NCBI RefSeq assembly: GCF_021869535.1
Contig: NW_026262701.1
Coordinates: forward strand, 46,565,278 to 46,629,277
Length of the DNA stretch: 64,000 nucleotides
Direction: 5' to 3'
Origin: Mytilus californianus
Lineage: Eukaryota > Mollusca > Bivalvia > Mytilida > Mytilidae
Shown one piece after another: positions 1 to 12,904 of the stretch (its first letter is position 1; every line of letters begins with the position of its first letter). Below the pieces are notes generated by a model, which worked only from the letters and a program-made list of their open reading frames with translations, did no database searches and was not told the DNA's origin. The position numbers and the translations under genes are program-made.

Positions 1-400
1 TAGATAAAACAAAAATAAAATAAATTGCATACGCATTTGATTGTCTTGTGGATCATTTATAATTATAGATTTGTGGAGCTTGTGGAAATTCTTGCTACCT
101 GTAATGAAATAGACACCATCATGTACCACGTGAAAAGAAAAGGAACAGGTATTTGTTCACATATGAAAATAATATTATGAATGAATTGAATCGTTTAATT
201 ATTTACCAGTTGAAAAAATGAACGATTTACAAAACATATCTAACACTGAATTATTAATTATGACAGTTGTATTAAATATCATCATGAGAATATTACTATT
301 GAAATATATTAAAAATTCAAATATCATAAATGGTAGTTGAATAATTTATATAGTTTGTATTGCCTTAAATATTGTTTACCAAAAGCCTTATGTTTTGCAG
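1..400 (+). other. intron of the formin gene (5' side)
   Basis: AT-rich sequence with no exon that I can support. It ends in a usable 3' splice site (tgttttgcag at 391-400) immediately before the first recognisable FH2 exon. The N-terminal part of the formin lies outside the window. Confidence 0.6.
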
Positions 401-3400
401 CTAATATTGATCATCCAGAATTTTTCATCAGTGAAATATCAAAATTGGACCACCTTAAAGACAGACTTGATTTCATGAGGTTCAAAAAGAAAGTTCAGTG
501 GCACTTATTTGAAATAGGTATACATTATTCTAAATGTTGGTGGTTTAATTAACATTGTCAAAGATGCTGGACTCTCGTATAACATATTCTTGGTATGAAT
601 TTTTCAAAAACATGTCGCCCCACTTAGATACAATTATATACTGTTGACACTCTGAAGAGGTAAAATCTAGAAAATCTGCACTTATTAAAAATGAAAATAT
701 AGAACAAACAGTTACGAGGAAAACAGAAAAGTGCTTTTATACCAAAAATTAACATCCAGTATGGATAGATGATTTTATTTGTTGTCTCCAAACTTCTCTA
801 TAAGAAAAACGTTTCACTCAGCTAAGAATTAGTAATTATAATCTTCAAATACAGAATATTGAGATATTGAGAAGGGGCAGTTTAATAATGTTCCTAGAAA
901 GACTAGAGTATACAAATTATGTTAGAGAATAGAAAATAACACTCCATTGTTGGTGCTTATATTCAATAACATTTCAAAAAGACGACAATAACTTTCTTTT
1001 TCGTTTGAAGACGATTCCTTCATACATGTGTATGCTTATAATTAGCAAGTCTTTTTTGGTATGTTTTGGTGAAGGTCGTATGAAGCGTTCAGACAATTTG
1101 CGTATCGAAGTCCGAACTATTTTCATTTTTGTAGTCTAATGGAGATAGCTTTTATTTTTATCAGTCTGGAGAGTGACGACATATTCTTTTTTCTCATGAC
1201 TACTCAAAATTACGCGAAATTGAAAGACATTCACCTTCATTTTTCAACAGTCTTTTTCGCAATGAAGGATACACGGGCGGGTAATTGCAGACTTTGATTG
1301 ACATTAAATATGTTGATGAGCAGAATGCTTACCAGTACTCATTTATTTTCCTTGTCAAAATTTTACAAAGAGGAGAAATCAAATTTCTTTGCTTCTTATG
1401 ACTATAACTTTTGAAAGCCGAAGTGCGTTTCGTCTACATTAGACTCATCAGTGAAGCTCGAATAAAAAAGTTTAAGAGACCAAATAAAGTACGAAGTTGA
1501 ACAGCATTGAGGACTTAAGGATAATATTTATTGTGTATACAGTGAAGTGAGTTAGATGGTTTTTATTTATAGTGCATACCTAAAAATATCTGAAAAAGTC
1601 TGTCTTGGCCACTCCCCTAACGAACTTTGTTTTTGTTAATTTGATGAGCATATTCTTATAGACGTTTGAAACATTATTTCATGTTTAATTTTAGATCAAC
1701 AACTACGTGAACTTCATACAGCTTGTGATGAAATTTCAAATAGGTAATTATGTCGTTCTGTAAAAAAAAACTACTTTCAGAGACATATAAAACGAAATGA
1801 AGAACTAAGATCAAACTTTACTTTAAAGCTTGTTTATGTTTTGTCTATAAAAGATTTACTGTAAAATGATTATTATAAGGTATAATCGAACTTGCTATAT
1901 CAATGAGAGGTCTATATTATTCTTCAAAAGAAAGACATTTACATATTTTCGTTTTTTTATGAATTTAGATATAATTCTTTATCATATTAAGTTCATTGTT
2001 GACATTATGTTAATTGATTTATTCATTTAAGAAATTTTTATTATTCCAGCATGGCTTTGAAGAATTTGATGGAAACATTATTAGCAGTTGGCAACTATGT
2101 TAACGGAGGAACAGAAGAAGGACAAGCAGATGGGTTCACTATAGAAACGATGAACAAACTAAAGGAAATACAAGATCAAGTGAGCAAAACTATTAAATTT
2201 TGGTTAACTGTTAAATAAAAGGGAAGCAATAAAGACTAAAGGGACAATGAACAGTCATAAGTAAGAAGAAAAACCGGCGATACGGTGGCAAAAAAAAAAG
2301 AAAAAAGACGATAATACCTATAAATGAAGCATCACTTCATGACATGATTGTATCTTATACTTGCAACCAAATGCCAATTTGAGCATTTCGAACTGCCAAC
2401 AGTGCATTATAACGAACCATGCATATGCAATTTTAACGCTGACAATATCTACGTTTGAAGATTGATAATTTAGCATCTTGATTCCTATTGCAAAATGATG
2501 TTACATAAAGGCAACAGTAGTATAACGCTATTCGAAATTCATAAATCGATTGAGAAAAAAACAAATCCGGGTTTCAAACTAAAACTGAGGGAAACACATC
2601 AAATATAAGAGGAGAACAACGACACAAACAGAAACTCAACACTAAAATGCAACACACACAGAAACGAACTATAATATAACAATGGCCATTTTCCTGGCTT
2701 GGTACAGGACATTTTAAGAAAACATTGTGGGTTGAACCTGGTTTTGTGGCTAGCCAAACCTCCCGCACATATAATATAAATAAAAGGACCTATCACTCTT
2801 GAAAATTTGGTTTAGTTCTTGTGCGCATCACAACTACATGCATGGTTTGTGTTACATGTAATGCACTGTTGACATTTCTGGTTACTTGTAATGTCATTAA
2901 GTAAACTAGAGATAAAGAACTGTACCAAATCTGGCTATGGCTATCTTTGACTATGGGTAAAAAGCATTAGTGTTTCGAATGATTTTAATATTCAAGAACA
3001 GTTAATTTACAAAAACGATAGTATCAATAATATACCATGTCAGCACGGAACGGCTGTCATTAAGGTTGTGGTATCTTCGGGGGCGAAACGTTCACTGGCA
3101 GACATATTTTATAAACAGCTGTTTGTTTTTTTTCTGTAAAATTTACACTTTATCGGCCTTTTTCGCCTTAGATTCATTTCCTGTATGTAATTTTATTTTC
3201 TTGATTACAGGATAATAAAACTAATTTACTGGAGTTTGTTTTGAAAATGTATTGTCAGCTTTATGAGACAGAAGTTGATGTTAGTTGTCCCACTAGATTC
3301 AGACTTCCAGAACCATCAAATATGAGACATGCTGCTCAGGTGAGGCAAATTTATTAATTTTCTGACAAGGAAGTATGCGATTATGGTAGATATTTGATAG

Positions 3401-6400
3401 AGTCAGTTAAAACTTTGTGAAGTCTCTCCTGCGTAAAAATAAGGCGCTGCAGTAGTACTCTATTTGAAAGAAAGAAAAATATCTCTTTTATTAATTGCAA
3501 TTAAGCTGTCTCAAAGCGAATATGTGACGATCAAATTTGTTTTGAAAAGAATCTCAGCTTGCATTTTATGTCAAAATCTATCGATGATGGAAATCCGTTA
3601 CTGCAGCCGCCATCAACAAACAAATAGTGTAATGGCTCTGGGATATTTAATTAAAAAGGAGGTCGGGTAGTCAGAAATCCTTCATATTGATGTTTTTTTC
3701 CTTCTAACTTTACTACGAAAACGGTCATGTTACTATGATATCCTCTTCTTTATCACTCCACTGACCATTTTGAGGGGTTTTTTTTCGCTGCAGGTTTCGT
3801 TTGAAAGTATACAAGAAACTTTACAAAATCTTCATGGTGAATTGAAGATTCATAAAGAAAAAGTAAGTACATTAATATGTTACTGTTATGATTAACATCA
3901 AAAACTCTAAAATGTGTTTTCATCTACAAATGGAAGAAATTAAAACTTGATTAGCAAGTTGGAAAATTGAATTATGCCCTCGGCATCTTCAAGAGGCGTT
4001 GCAACGATTAGTGATTGACGAATGGCAAATTGTTTAAAGTGTAGAATCCAAACCTCTTCTTCCTTTTATTTTTTAGAGTAAAATTGTTTTTTTACCAATC
4101 CAAATTACATTGTAGATATGCTTATATTGATTGTTTTGCTTGTCCTGTCCTGCAGATAAGCTTCTTGTCTTTCAAAATCTGAAATATTTAGAAGTATTGA
4201 AATGTTCAAACAAAACTGTAAAAATTGAAAATATGAAATGCATTATGGTACTAAATTAAGTAATATATAAAATATAAAGATTTGGCACACACGTATTTTA
4301 GATAATAATGGAATAGACCTGAAGGTTTAATAATTTCGAGGGCGAAATAATTAATAATAAAGAATGAGTATTGCCTAACAAGCCACGATTTTCTTTGTTT
4401 CTTTCTTATATTTTTGTGGGGGTGGGGAGCGGTTCTTTGTTATATATTTTTCTTTGATACCTTAAATAATGTCCTTTGTCATTTATATGTTTTCAATAAT
4501 TGTACTTTTTAAGGTTGCTGAGCAGTTCTCGCAGAACGGAAATACAGAGAATACTTTCCAGATTAAAACAACAATTGATAACTTTCATACTTCAGGTATT
4601 ACGCTTATACATTACTTGTTTTAATCTGCGAATTCAGCTTCACCATATTTGTATTTATTTTTTGTTCCTCAATATTTAAATCATATATGTATCCTTTTCT
4701 CAAGCTGTAGTTATATCATCGTTGTCGATTGTATCATTCTATTGCAATCATATTTTTATTAGTAATCTACAAATAATACAGTAGCAAAACTGAGTATGTA
4801 GTAAAAACACATATAATATTTCTGGCAGTAAATTTATTTAACTCATGCACAAAAAATTAAAAATTATAAAAATGGCAATTGTTAGAAGCAACATTTAATC
4901 AACCAAATCAAATGTTTCCTAATATACTTAATACCTTTTCTTATATATCTTTTATTATTTGCAAGATTTTATAAGTGTTATGTAATTTCTATATATTATG
5001 CCTAGTACAGTATTGTTTAATTTCGGAAACTTCTTTTTGGAAAAACAAAATTCGAATAATTCATTAAATAGATTTAATTCAGTTCTCAACTTTGTTTCTT
5101 CAGCTGTTGAAATGTTGACAGAAGAAGAACGATTATTGCACGACACAAAAGATGTCTATCAGAAGACTTCAACATATTTTCTTTATGGTGAAGCACCGGT
5201 ATGTAGCTATTTAACAGTAACAATAAAATTTTCCCATTCGCTTCTATTTTCCGTTTTTGACTTGTATTTTTTGACACAAAAACAGAAAGATCAGCTATCA
5301 TTTAATTACAAACAATATGAAAATTCGTTTCATTCTCATGGTTGGAACTAGTATCCAACTAGTGGATGAAAATATATAAAAGATACACAACACAATGGCA
5401 AATAGAGAAGAGCTACATTCCATACGACACCATTTCTAAATAACAAAAAACCGGTGGTGAACCCAGGTGCTCCGTATTGTAAGCTATTCTGCTGTATCGT
5501 GTGTATACTTAGTGTTTTATGCAACTAGTTGATATCTATAGTGCTTGTTTTTATTCGATCGGTTGACTTCTTCTTCTTGACAACCTCAAATGTGGATCAC
5601 CAGAAAATCGAAAAACAAAGTAACAAGATGCATGTTTTGTTTTGGATATAACTTCTTTAGAAATATTCAAAGCCATGTCTGTTAACTAAATGATATGTAA
5701 ATATATGGGGAGTTAAAAAATTAATAAAACGAGCAGTCATTATCGTCAGAGGGGACCTTTATCAAAGAGGATTTTTTGTAAAATAAAATAAAATTTAATA
5801 GCTAGGAATTTATGAAAAAATCATGGCAAATGCTGGATCAATGAAGAAGTTATTTAGCTTGGGTACTGACAGTCCTCAAACAGTGATAATAAATCGAACT
5901 AAAACTTAGAATTTGCTAACATATATCGTTGCTTAACCTATTTTTAGGATTTTGGTAATGTAGCGTTCACCCCGTTTTCTATGATCATGCATTCAATGCA
6001 ATTATGTTGAATTGGATGCAACATGATTTAATCATGTAATAGAAACGAAAGGATATGGGGTATCCATTCGTGACACAAAATCAGTATCTGCATTGCAAAA
6101 ACACAACAAGTTAAGGAATAGCGCTTTTGTTGCAGTTATATGTAGTATGGTTTTGTTCAAAGTTAAAACAAGATGTTATTTGCATGTGTGTATCGCATGT
6201 ATGTTATATAGTTTTTGGCTGCAAACGGGTGTCAATTCGTTTGGTGCTCATGTAAGTTTGTAACTTGAAAATGTGTTTATATGTTTTCAGAATAAACCAC
6301 AAAACTTTTTTCAAATATGGGCAATATTTCTGCATGACTGTAAATATTATTGGAAGCTAGCACATCGACGAATTGCTAAAGAAAGATTTGAACTTGAATT

Positions 6401-9400
6401 CAAATATAAAGGACAAACGGTAAGTTGAATTACCTGCATCAAGAGACATAATAAGTATTACAGTTACGAACAACTGATCTTGTTTAATATACAGAGTTAA
6501 GTTGAAAGTTGATATTTATCGACCCTACAATGTAAGCATCAAAGTTATCGGTTTCTGAAGAGAATATGATAGGTTTTTTTTAAATTTCTTTATGGGATAT
6601 GGTATGGTAAAACGGAACATAAATTAGTCGAAGTGACGTGTTTTTGGTTAACTATTTTAATATATATTTGATGTGAGAAGTTTAGTGATACTAGTTACCA
6701 TGTATTCTGTAAACAATACTCATTAATATCTCATTATCTGAATTTTGATATTTTAAAGGCTTAAAAGATTTCTTTTTAGTCCCCTACCGACGAAGTCGAA
6801 GGGGACTTTAGGTTACCACTCTGTCCGTCTGTCTGTCTGTCTGTCCATCCGTCAGTCTGGCAAATCAGTTCCCCACACTTTTTCTCTACGTGCTTGAAGA
6901 TATTGATTTGATATTTGGGCTATAGTTTTATCATGACAAGTTACAGATCAAGTTCGAATTTTTTTTCGGTCTGATAATTTTGTCCAGAGTTATGGTCCTT
7001 AGAATTAAACAATTCTCTCAAATAATTGGTTTTCCGCATTTGTTTTCGTCATGCTTGAAGATATTGATTTGATAATTGGTATATAGTTTAATTGTGACAA
7101 GTTACAGATCAAGTTCGAATATTTTTGCCGGTCTAATGATTTTGTGCAGAGTCATGGTCCTTGAACTTACAAAATTCAATCAAATAATCAGTTTTCCGCC
7201 CTTTTGTTGTCATGCTTGAAGATATTGATTTGATAATTGGTATGTAGTTTTTATCATGACAAGTAAAAGATCAAGTTAAATTCACTCAAATAATCAGTTA
7301 TCCTCCCTTTTTTTAGTACTGGTTGGAGATATTGACCTAATATTTGTTATATAGTTTACATCATGTTAAGATATAGATCATGTTAGCATTTTGTTTCAGT
7401 ACAATGAATTTTTAACCGGTAGGGGACTATGTATTGCCATGCAATACTCTCGGAATGCGTTATTTGAGGAATAAAAACAATGGCATTATATTACCTCTTT
7501 CTGTTGTGTTCCCAAGATGTGCAGTGCCTGCATTCACACAGCGTTACATAGGATATCTTGATCAGTATATCATATACTTTGGATTTTCATCAGTATTGAA
7601 GATTGACAAAAAACGATATAGAATGTACGAACAAGACCCTATCGAGATTATTAAAATACTTTTTGCGGATATGGGAGAGCGTAGGCAGCGTATATTTATG
7701 ATTTCATAACAAAATGATTTATTTGTATTGTAACGGAAACGAATTATATAAATATCTGCTTCATATCTAGAACGTTTCCCACGGATGGAAATGTACGGAT
7801 AAAGCAACCGGGATGAAAACAATTGCATTTTGTCTACTAAATACTTCTCAGTTGCACATTTATCTACTTAATACTTCTCAGTGGTACTCAAATCAAAATA
7901 ATTGGAAAGCCAAATCAAAAGGGGAGTTACAGAGCGTTGACAAATTACAAAAAGTAGTGCCAAATCTGGATTAGGCCATGCGTTTCGAATGATTTTGACA
8001 TTTCATGATGAGTAACTATAAATTAAATATTTGAAGATATATAAGACCGAATAGACAATAACAAAGACAGAGACAAACACTACAATAGCAAAACGCTACA
8101 AAAAAGTTAGTAGTATAAACATGTGTTATTGGTATCATTTAAAGACATATTTGAATAAGATTTACATTTTGTTGTAGTCTATGGGAGCTTCGCATGGTTT
8201 TGACAACTACAGAGCAAATATGCTGCGGCACCTGACAACCCTCAGGAACACCCACGACCCGAAAGATGGTTCGTTGCATGTGAAACATTTAAACAATTGG
8301 ATGGGCACAAATGAAGTACCTATCAAACAGGAAAAGTCGGGGTCGTTATATTCGTCTCATCAAATAGACAATAAACAGAAATATACACCGCAAAGAAGTA
8401 CATCCCCGAAGCCACTTACCTCAGATCCACCGGATTCAGCCAGTGTTCATAAACCTCAACCAATGAAAAATGGATCTACTCCTCCACACTATGAAAATCA
8501 AAACGATTTTGAAAAAGTTGTGTATGGTTCAAAACATGAAATTCAAAGTGATGAAAGGAGTGGTAATTCCGAAAAAACAGACAAATCTCAATTTTCTTTT
8601 AAATCTTGGTTAAAGAGAGAACCAGGAAAGAGGCACAATAGCGGCGAAAGTAAATCTAGTGGTGAGGACAAACGTTTAGAACAAACCATTGAAGGTGGTA
8701 AAAGAACATCAGGGGAGACAACCCTTTCTAAAATCAAACATTCAGTAGTTCAAAAATTTACTAGTTCAACATCAACATCGAAGCAGCGCCATCAACAGTC
8801 CGTCCAAAATACATCTCTAACAACAACTGAAAAGGCTTATCAATCACCTCCCTCATATGTGCCATTGAGTTTAAATGTAAATGACATTGACCCGTATGAG
8901 ACAAGCTTAGGACGGGAAAGTCGGTATGGTACGATGTCATCAGAAATAGATTTGCGACCGAGTGCATTTGATAAAGGGAATGTAAATGATGTCGATCTGC
9001 AGGTTAACTCTGCAGAACGCAGGAGCAAGTTTGATGCTTCTAAGTTCACATATAAAGGAGTTAAAACACGACAAGGTTCAGATATTTCTACGGAGTATGC
9101 ATCATTATATCACACTCCTCCATTTTCATCTCCACCGGTGACTCATATCGACAAAGATGGATATGCATCTCCCATTATTCTAAACTCTACATCGAAAAGC
9201 GATATTAACAATAATGATACAAAGCTCCGAGGACAAGGTCGAGATCCAAGAAATCGAGCTCCGTTAGCTCTTGGTAGCAACATAAGTATTTCAGACGCTT
9301 ATAAAAGATCTGAATCAGAACATACTGAAGCTAAGAGATTGCATTTAGAAAAGAAGGATAAATATACTAACGAATCTGCAGTGTATCCTCACTCATCCAA

Positions 9401-10448
9401 TGTTTCCCGTCCTGGTCATTATCCGAGTGAAACTCCAACAAGTAGAAATTATAACCCATTAGAACATAGTGAAACAAATGTTAAATCAGCTTATCAATTT
9501 ACCGACTCACGTGTCAATGAAAATTCACATCAATTATCATCAGCTAAAAAACCTTGGGAAATTGCACGTGATCCACCTGCAAAACCTGAAAGGGTGTTGG
9601 AAAGATATCCGGGCAGTCAAAATTTGTCAATAAACCCAGACAGTGCACATAGGGAAGTGAGAACGCATCAGCATTTTGGGATGTCTAATGAACAAATACC
9701 TCATAATAACGATAGCAGGAAATATATATCTAGAACTGCAATAAACCGTGCTCCGATAACATCACTGATCAAAAGGTTTGAAAAAGACAGCGAACAAGAT
9801 TTGAATAAAGAAACAAATGAACAGCCTAATAAACAAATAATGTTGTCGACGTCAACACCCATAACACCTCGACGACCAATGACTTTGCACGAGAACGATG
9901 ATGATCCACCGCCACTGCCGCCACGGTACGACTTCCATTCGTCATCTAATAAACAAGGGTTTGAAACAAACTCTCAGCAGCATTTTACTCCACAATTTTC
10001 CGAAACGGCAAAATTGCAAAGAACTCATATGAAACCCATTCATACGCGAGAAAGCACAGGAACAAGCGAACAAGAGGAAGGATATAAGGATAAATTGCGT
10101 AGAGCGGCAACAAGTGCGGTTTTTGAACGTTATAAAGCTCAGGGTACTCCTCCGAAACGTCAAGGTGGTGAAACACAGACTCCTCAGTATGGTCGCCAGA
10201 GTAGCAATCAGTCCCAATTCAGTCATCAAAGCAGCCTGAATCAAGCTGCAGTTCCGCCGACAATAAGACAAAACCCTCCATTTGGGCGCCATGATGATAC
10301 AGCATTTTCGAATCCTTCATCACTTTCATATACACCTCAACAGCAAACTCCCCAATCTCAGAACCGAAAAGCTGGACTTGGCCGGTTTGGAAATATTTCA
10401 ACACATCAAGCATCTAATTCGGACAATAGATCCTCAATCCATTTATAA
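401..10448 (+). CDS. formin with FH2 domain, 3' part of gene (9 exons, 5' end outside window)
   Basis: Formins nucleate and processively elongate unbranched actin filaments through the FH2 dimer in the cytoplasm. I join exons 401-517, 1695-1743, 2050-2179, 3211-3339, 3794-3862, 4514-4595, 5104-5198, 6291-6419 and 8178-10448. Every junction has AG/GT borders and the phases agree. The joined protein reads as the middle and C-terminal FH2: KDRLDFMRFKKKVQWHL, then LRELHTACDEIS, the hallmark LLAVGNYVNGG...GQADGF in exon 3, DNKTNLLEFV opening exon 4, LPEPSNM, and finally FFQIWAIFLHDCKYYW. The GQADGF/DN+TNL/LPEP pattern resembles the FMN/Cappuccino class more than the diaphanous class, but the long tail after FH2 recalls FHDC1 or INF2. 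I leave the class open. The FH1 region and N-terminal regulatory domains are not in the window. About 1020 residues are encoded here. Confidence 0.9.
6777..7429 (-). mobile_element. pearl/Helentron-like nonautonomous element in formin intron 8
   Basis: The ends are inverted: tagtcccctaccg at 6777-6789 and its complement cggtaggggacta ending at 7429. The left end also folds on itself (AGTCCCCT ... AGGGGACT around 6778-6807, with an inner CGAC/GTCG). Next comes a (GTCT)n tract at 6822-6845, then three to four diverged units of about 130-150 bp carrying 'cttgaagatattgatttgat'. Hairpin, tetranucleotide tract and tandem core, read on the minus strand, are the layout known for bivalve pearl elements. 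Confidence 0.75.
7430..8177 (+). other. remainder of formin intron 8
   Basis: I see no further exon or recognisable repeat. The open frame at 7434-7709 has no splice support and no recognisable protein family, so I treat it as chance. The intron ends with gttgtag before 8178. Confidence 0.5.
8178..10448 (+). CDS. last exon of the formin: 756-codon disordered C-terminal tail
   Basis: This exon opens after gttgtag and runs uninterrupted to TAA at 10446-10448. Its first residues (SMGASHGFDNYRANMLRHL) may finish the post-FH2 basic helix. The rest is rich in Ser, Thr, Gln, Asn, Pro and Lys/Arg with no globular domain that I recognise. Visible short motifs are a basic stretch SFKSWLKREPGKRH near residue 140, APITSLIKRFEKDSEQD near 530, an acidic-proline motif DDDPPPLPPRY near 575 (a plausible SH3, WW or EVH1 ligand) and a basic helix-like YKDKLRRAATSAVFERYKAQ near 635. 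I see no clear DAD or WH2 motif, so autoinhibition of the diaphanous type is not supported. ORFs in other frames here are shadows. Confidence 0.9.
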   Translation, partial: SMGASHGFDNYRANMLRHLTTLRNTHDPKDGSLHVKHLNNWMGTNEVPIKQEKSGSLYSSHQIDNKQKYTPQRSTSPKPLTSDPPDSASVHKPQPMKNGSTPPHYENQNDFEKVVYGSKHEIQSDERSGNSEKTDKSQFSFKSWLKREPGKRHNSGESKSSGEDKRLEQTIEGGKRTSGETTLSKIKHSVVQKFTSSTSTSKQRHQQSVQNTSLTTTEKAYQSPPSYVPLSLNVNDIDPYETSLGRESRYGTMSSEIDLRPSAFDKGNVNDVDLQVNSAERRSKFDASKFTYKGVKTRQGSDISTEYASLYHTPPFSSPPVTHIDKDGYASPIILNSTSKSDINNNDTKLRGQGRDPRNRAPLALGSNISISDAYKRSESEHTEAKRLHLEKKDKYTNESAVYPHSSNVSRPGHYPSETPTSRNYNPLEHSETNVKSAYQFTDSRVNENSHQLSSAKKPWEIARDPPAKPERVLERYPGSQNLSINPDSAHREVRTHQHFGMSNEQIPHNNDSRKYISRTAINRAPITSLIKRFEKDSEQDLNKETNEQPNKQIMLSTSTPITPRRPMTLHENDDDPPPLPPRYDFHSSSNKQGFETNSQQHFTPQFSETAKLQRTHMKPIHTRESTGTSEQEEGYKDKLRRAATSAVFERYKAQGTPPKRQGGETQTPQYGRQSSNQSQFSHQSSLNQAAVPPTIRQNPPFGRHDDTAFSNPSSLSYTPQQQTPQSQNRKAGLGRFGNISTHQASNSDNRSSIHL

Positions 10449-10689
10449 AATGCATTAGTAAGATTTTCTTACCTCAAAGCAAAAGAGAAATATATTTCTT
10501 TAACTTTATATTTTTATATTATATAATATATTAAATCTTATAATAATTATACATTTTACTGATATATTTTATATCTGGTCTTAATATAAACCTGTGCCTC
10601 TTTACATCAGATTGTAGTACTGAATTCACTGAATTTGCTTCTTGAGCATAATTAATGAAATATCGACTTCTGGAATATCTGTTTAACAG
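10449..10689 (+). other. formin 3' UTR / downstream flank
   Basis: Very AT-rich sequence directly after the stop codon. I do not see a clean AATAAA signal; AT-rich variants near 10505-10550 could serve. No coding feature. Confidence 0.4.
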
Positions 10690-11028
10690 ATGAAGATATA
10701 TTCCAATTGTCGTAACCACAATCCCGCTCCCTATTCGTCGAATGTGACCTATCAAATAAGACTTATTCCCGAGTTTGTAATTACATAGCAACACGACGGG
10801 TGCGACATGTGGAGCAGGAACTGCTTACCCTTCCGGAACACATGAGATCACACCTGGTTTTTTTATTGGGGTTCAAGTTGCTCAGTCATTGGTTTTCTGT
10901 GTTGTGTTTTGTATACTGTTATTTGTCTTTTGGGAGTTTTTCGTGTTTTGCCATGGCATTGTCAGTTAGTTTTGACTTTTGAGTTTGTATATCCCTTAGG
11001 TATCTTTCGCCTCTCTTTTATAATTGAT
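10690..11028 (+). repeat. dispersed mussel repeat, 'ctgcttacccttccgg' family, copy 1
   Basis: This copy contains the landmark 'gcgacatgtggagcagg', then 'ctgcttacccttccggaaca', 'gagatcac', a T/G-rich middle with 'ttgccatggcattgtcag', and the end 'cctctcttttataa'. The same ordered landmarks recur near 12960-13190 and 50323-50530, with diverged versions near 16255, 39255 and 41190. The small open frames inside are products of the repeat. Element class is unclear; it could be a SINE-like or other short nonautonomous family. Confidence 0.75.
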
Positions 11029-11274
11029 AATTCTAGATGGTGTTTGACCTGTGTCAAGATTTGCATGAAATAAAGAAAGTATTGTTTAATGCCAGCAAGA
11101 TAGACGCACAAAAACATGAGCAACACAAGTCAACAAAATTGCATATGTGTAGGACCTATATAATAATATTTTGTTATAACAAACTATGACAAACTAAAAT
11201 AAAAAAGACAACTTGAATCAAAGTCTGTTTACAGATGAAGGGTGATCGTCCCTTCGTGAATGACAATTCTTTTA

Positions 11275-11877
11275 CTAGTATGTTTTGAGATTCCCCAAAA
11301 TTCTTTTCAGTATATCCTTTCCTTGATAAAAGAAATATAAAATTGTTGCAGTTCCAGAAGATATAACTCGAGAAAACAGTTTCACAAAAGTACCCACCAC
11401 AAATTTCCTAGATGCAACTGAATTTGAATAAAAATCACTAAACGTTGTATAAAAACAAAATACTAAAATATATACAACTAGTAAGAAAAGAACAAAAAGA
11501 TCAGAAACGCTCAATGGATAATGTACAAAGTTCTTACAGCTTCACACATAGTCTGCTTACAGCGAACGGTTTCCTGCAGAAAAGTACTAACATGTGTCTT
11601 CCAGAATAAGTACAACATAAAAGAAGCTAATCACAAGGAAAGTATTTTTCACAAGAGAAAATCACTCGGGTCGATTCAGAGTACTAGTAACTTTCAGTAT
11701 AAAGATACACAATCAACCGTAAGTAGTTGCTCTTCACTTCCAAAAGTCAGTCAAGAAGTAACAAAAGAAAGACGGCATGCGTTTGCGAGACTGATGATGT
11801 ATTTATTGCTTCAAATATTATTTTGTTACTGCCAACCGAACGTGTTGACAATATTATGCAATATTGAAGTCCATTAA
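11275..11877 (+). other. uncertain coding-like segment (118-codon frame at 11521-11877)
   Basis: The + frame opens at ATG 11521. Its last third (KERRHAFARLMMYLLLQILF) has a basic, then hydrophobic helix pattern like the loop-3/TM6 junction of a rhodopsin-type receptor. No other receptor helices are found in frame, and the opposite strand also holds a 79-codon frame. It may be a decayed exon or chance; I do not assign a function. Confidence 0.2.
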
Positions 11878-12129
11878 AACACGTGCCTATTAAAATGTTG
11901 ACCAGTAGGATTGTTTTAGAAGGCTAAAAAATAAATTAACTTCATCTTTGTTTACTTCTTGCTGTCTCTCAATTGTAGTATATTCAAACCGTCATGACTG
12001 CGGTTTCTGTGAGTGACTGCCTGTACATCTATAGAGAGATATTGTAATGTTGGCATTCTCCTATTTTAAGGCGTAAGGAAGCTACCATTTGAATTTTATG
12101 GGGGCTAAGATGAAAAATTTCGTACTGTA

Positions 12130-12345
12130 TTTTTTTTTTAGTTGTAATCTGTCCTGCCTTTTTATTTTTCTCTCTGTTCGGTCCTGCTGTTTTTTATTAG
12201 TTTATCCTGACTTTTTTTACATAAATTGTCAGCCTGCCTTTTTTCGTTTTGCCAAGTTGCTCATCCTGCCTTTTTTTAACTCAAAACTCCTGTCCTGCCT
12301 TTTTTTCAAATTTCATCCTAGCCCCCCCTCCCCCTCCCCATAAGA
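12130..12345 (+). repeat. degenerate T-rich short tandem repeat
   Basis: About six imperfect units of 30-35 bp, each built on 'tcctgccttttttt' with variable spacers, ending in a C-rich stretch (agccccccctccccctcccc). The open frame across it is a by-product of low complexity. Confidence 0.6.
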
Positions 12346-12904
12346 ATCATTTGGTAGCTCCCTAACACATCTTGTATGCATTGCTGTTTACGTTTTATAC
12401 CATTATATTACAATTGATCATCGTTTGTGAAACTATTTCTGCCATATAAATTTAATTAAAAAGATAATAAATCTACAGCATTTTTGTTTTATCGTATAAT
12501 TTTCTAAAACGCATTCATATGTAATCACTTTGAATATTATGAAGTAATTCCAGCTAAAATATAAACTGGCGGGGACTTGTACACTTCCGTGTTGAATTCA
12601 GCACTGATCAATAATTAACTTTACATTCATGTAAATGATTATACATAAACTAAGGACAATCCAGAAGACGTTTTAATTACATTGCACAATTATTGGACTC
12701 ATTTTGATTAATGTTCATGCGCCGTAACGTGAAACTATTATGCCGAGTTTGATAAAGATCAGATGTATAAGCTAACCTCTTTTGTAGTTATAACATATAA
12801 GGCATTTATACAGTTTTTAACCGGATTTGCAAAGGAAATGTCGGTTATTAATTTGGTGATGTACGGCTTGGTGGCCTGGTGGCTGCCAAACAGTGCCCGT
12901 GCAA

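Noticed and set aside
8761..10413. Minus-strand frames of 60-116 codons within the formin tail exon
   Set aside because: Shadows of the 756-codon + strand frame, which is continuous and joined to FH2 exons by good splice sites.
11521..11877. Rhodopsin-like GPCR fragment
   Set aside because: Only one loop/helix-like segment fits; no other helices or family motifs are visible, so it is listed as uncertain only.
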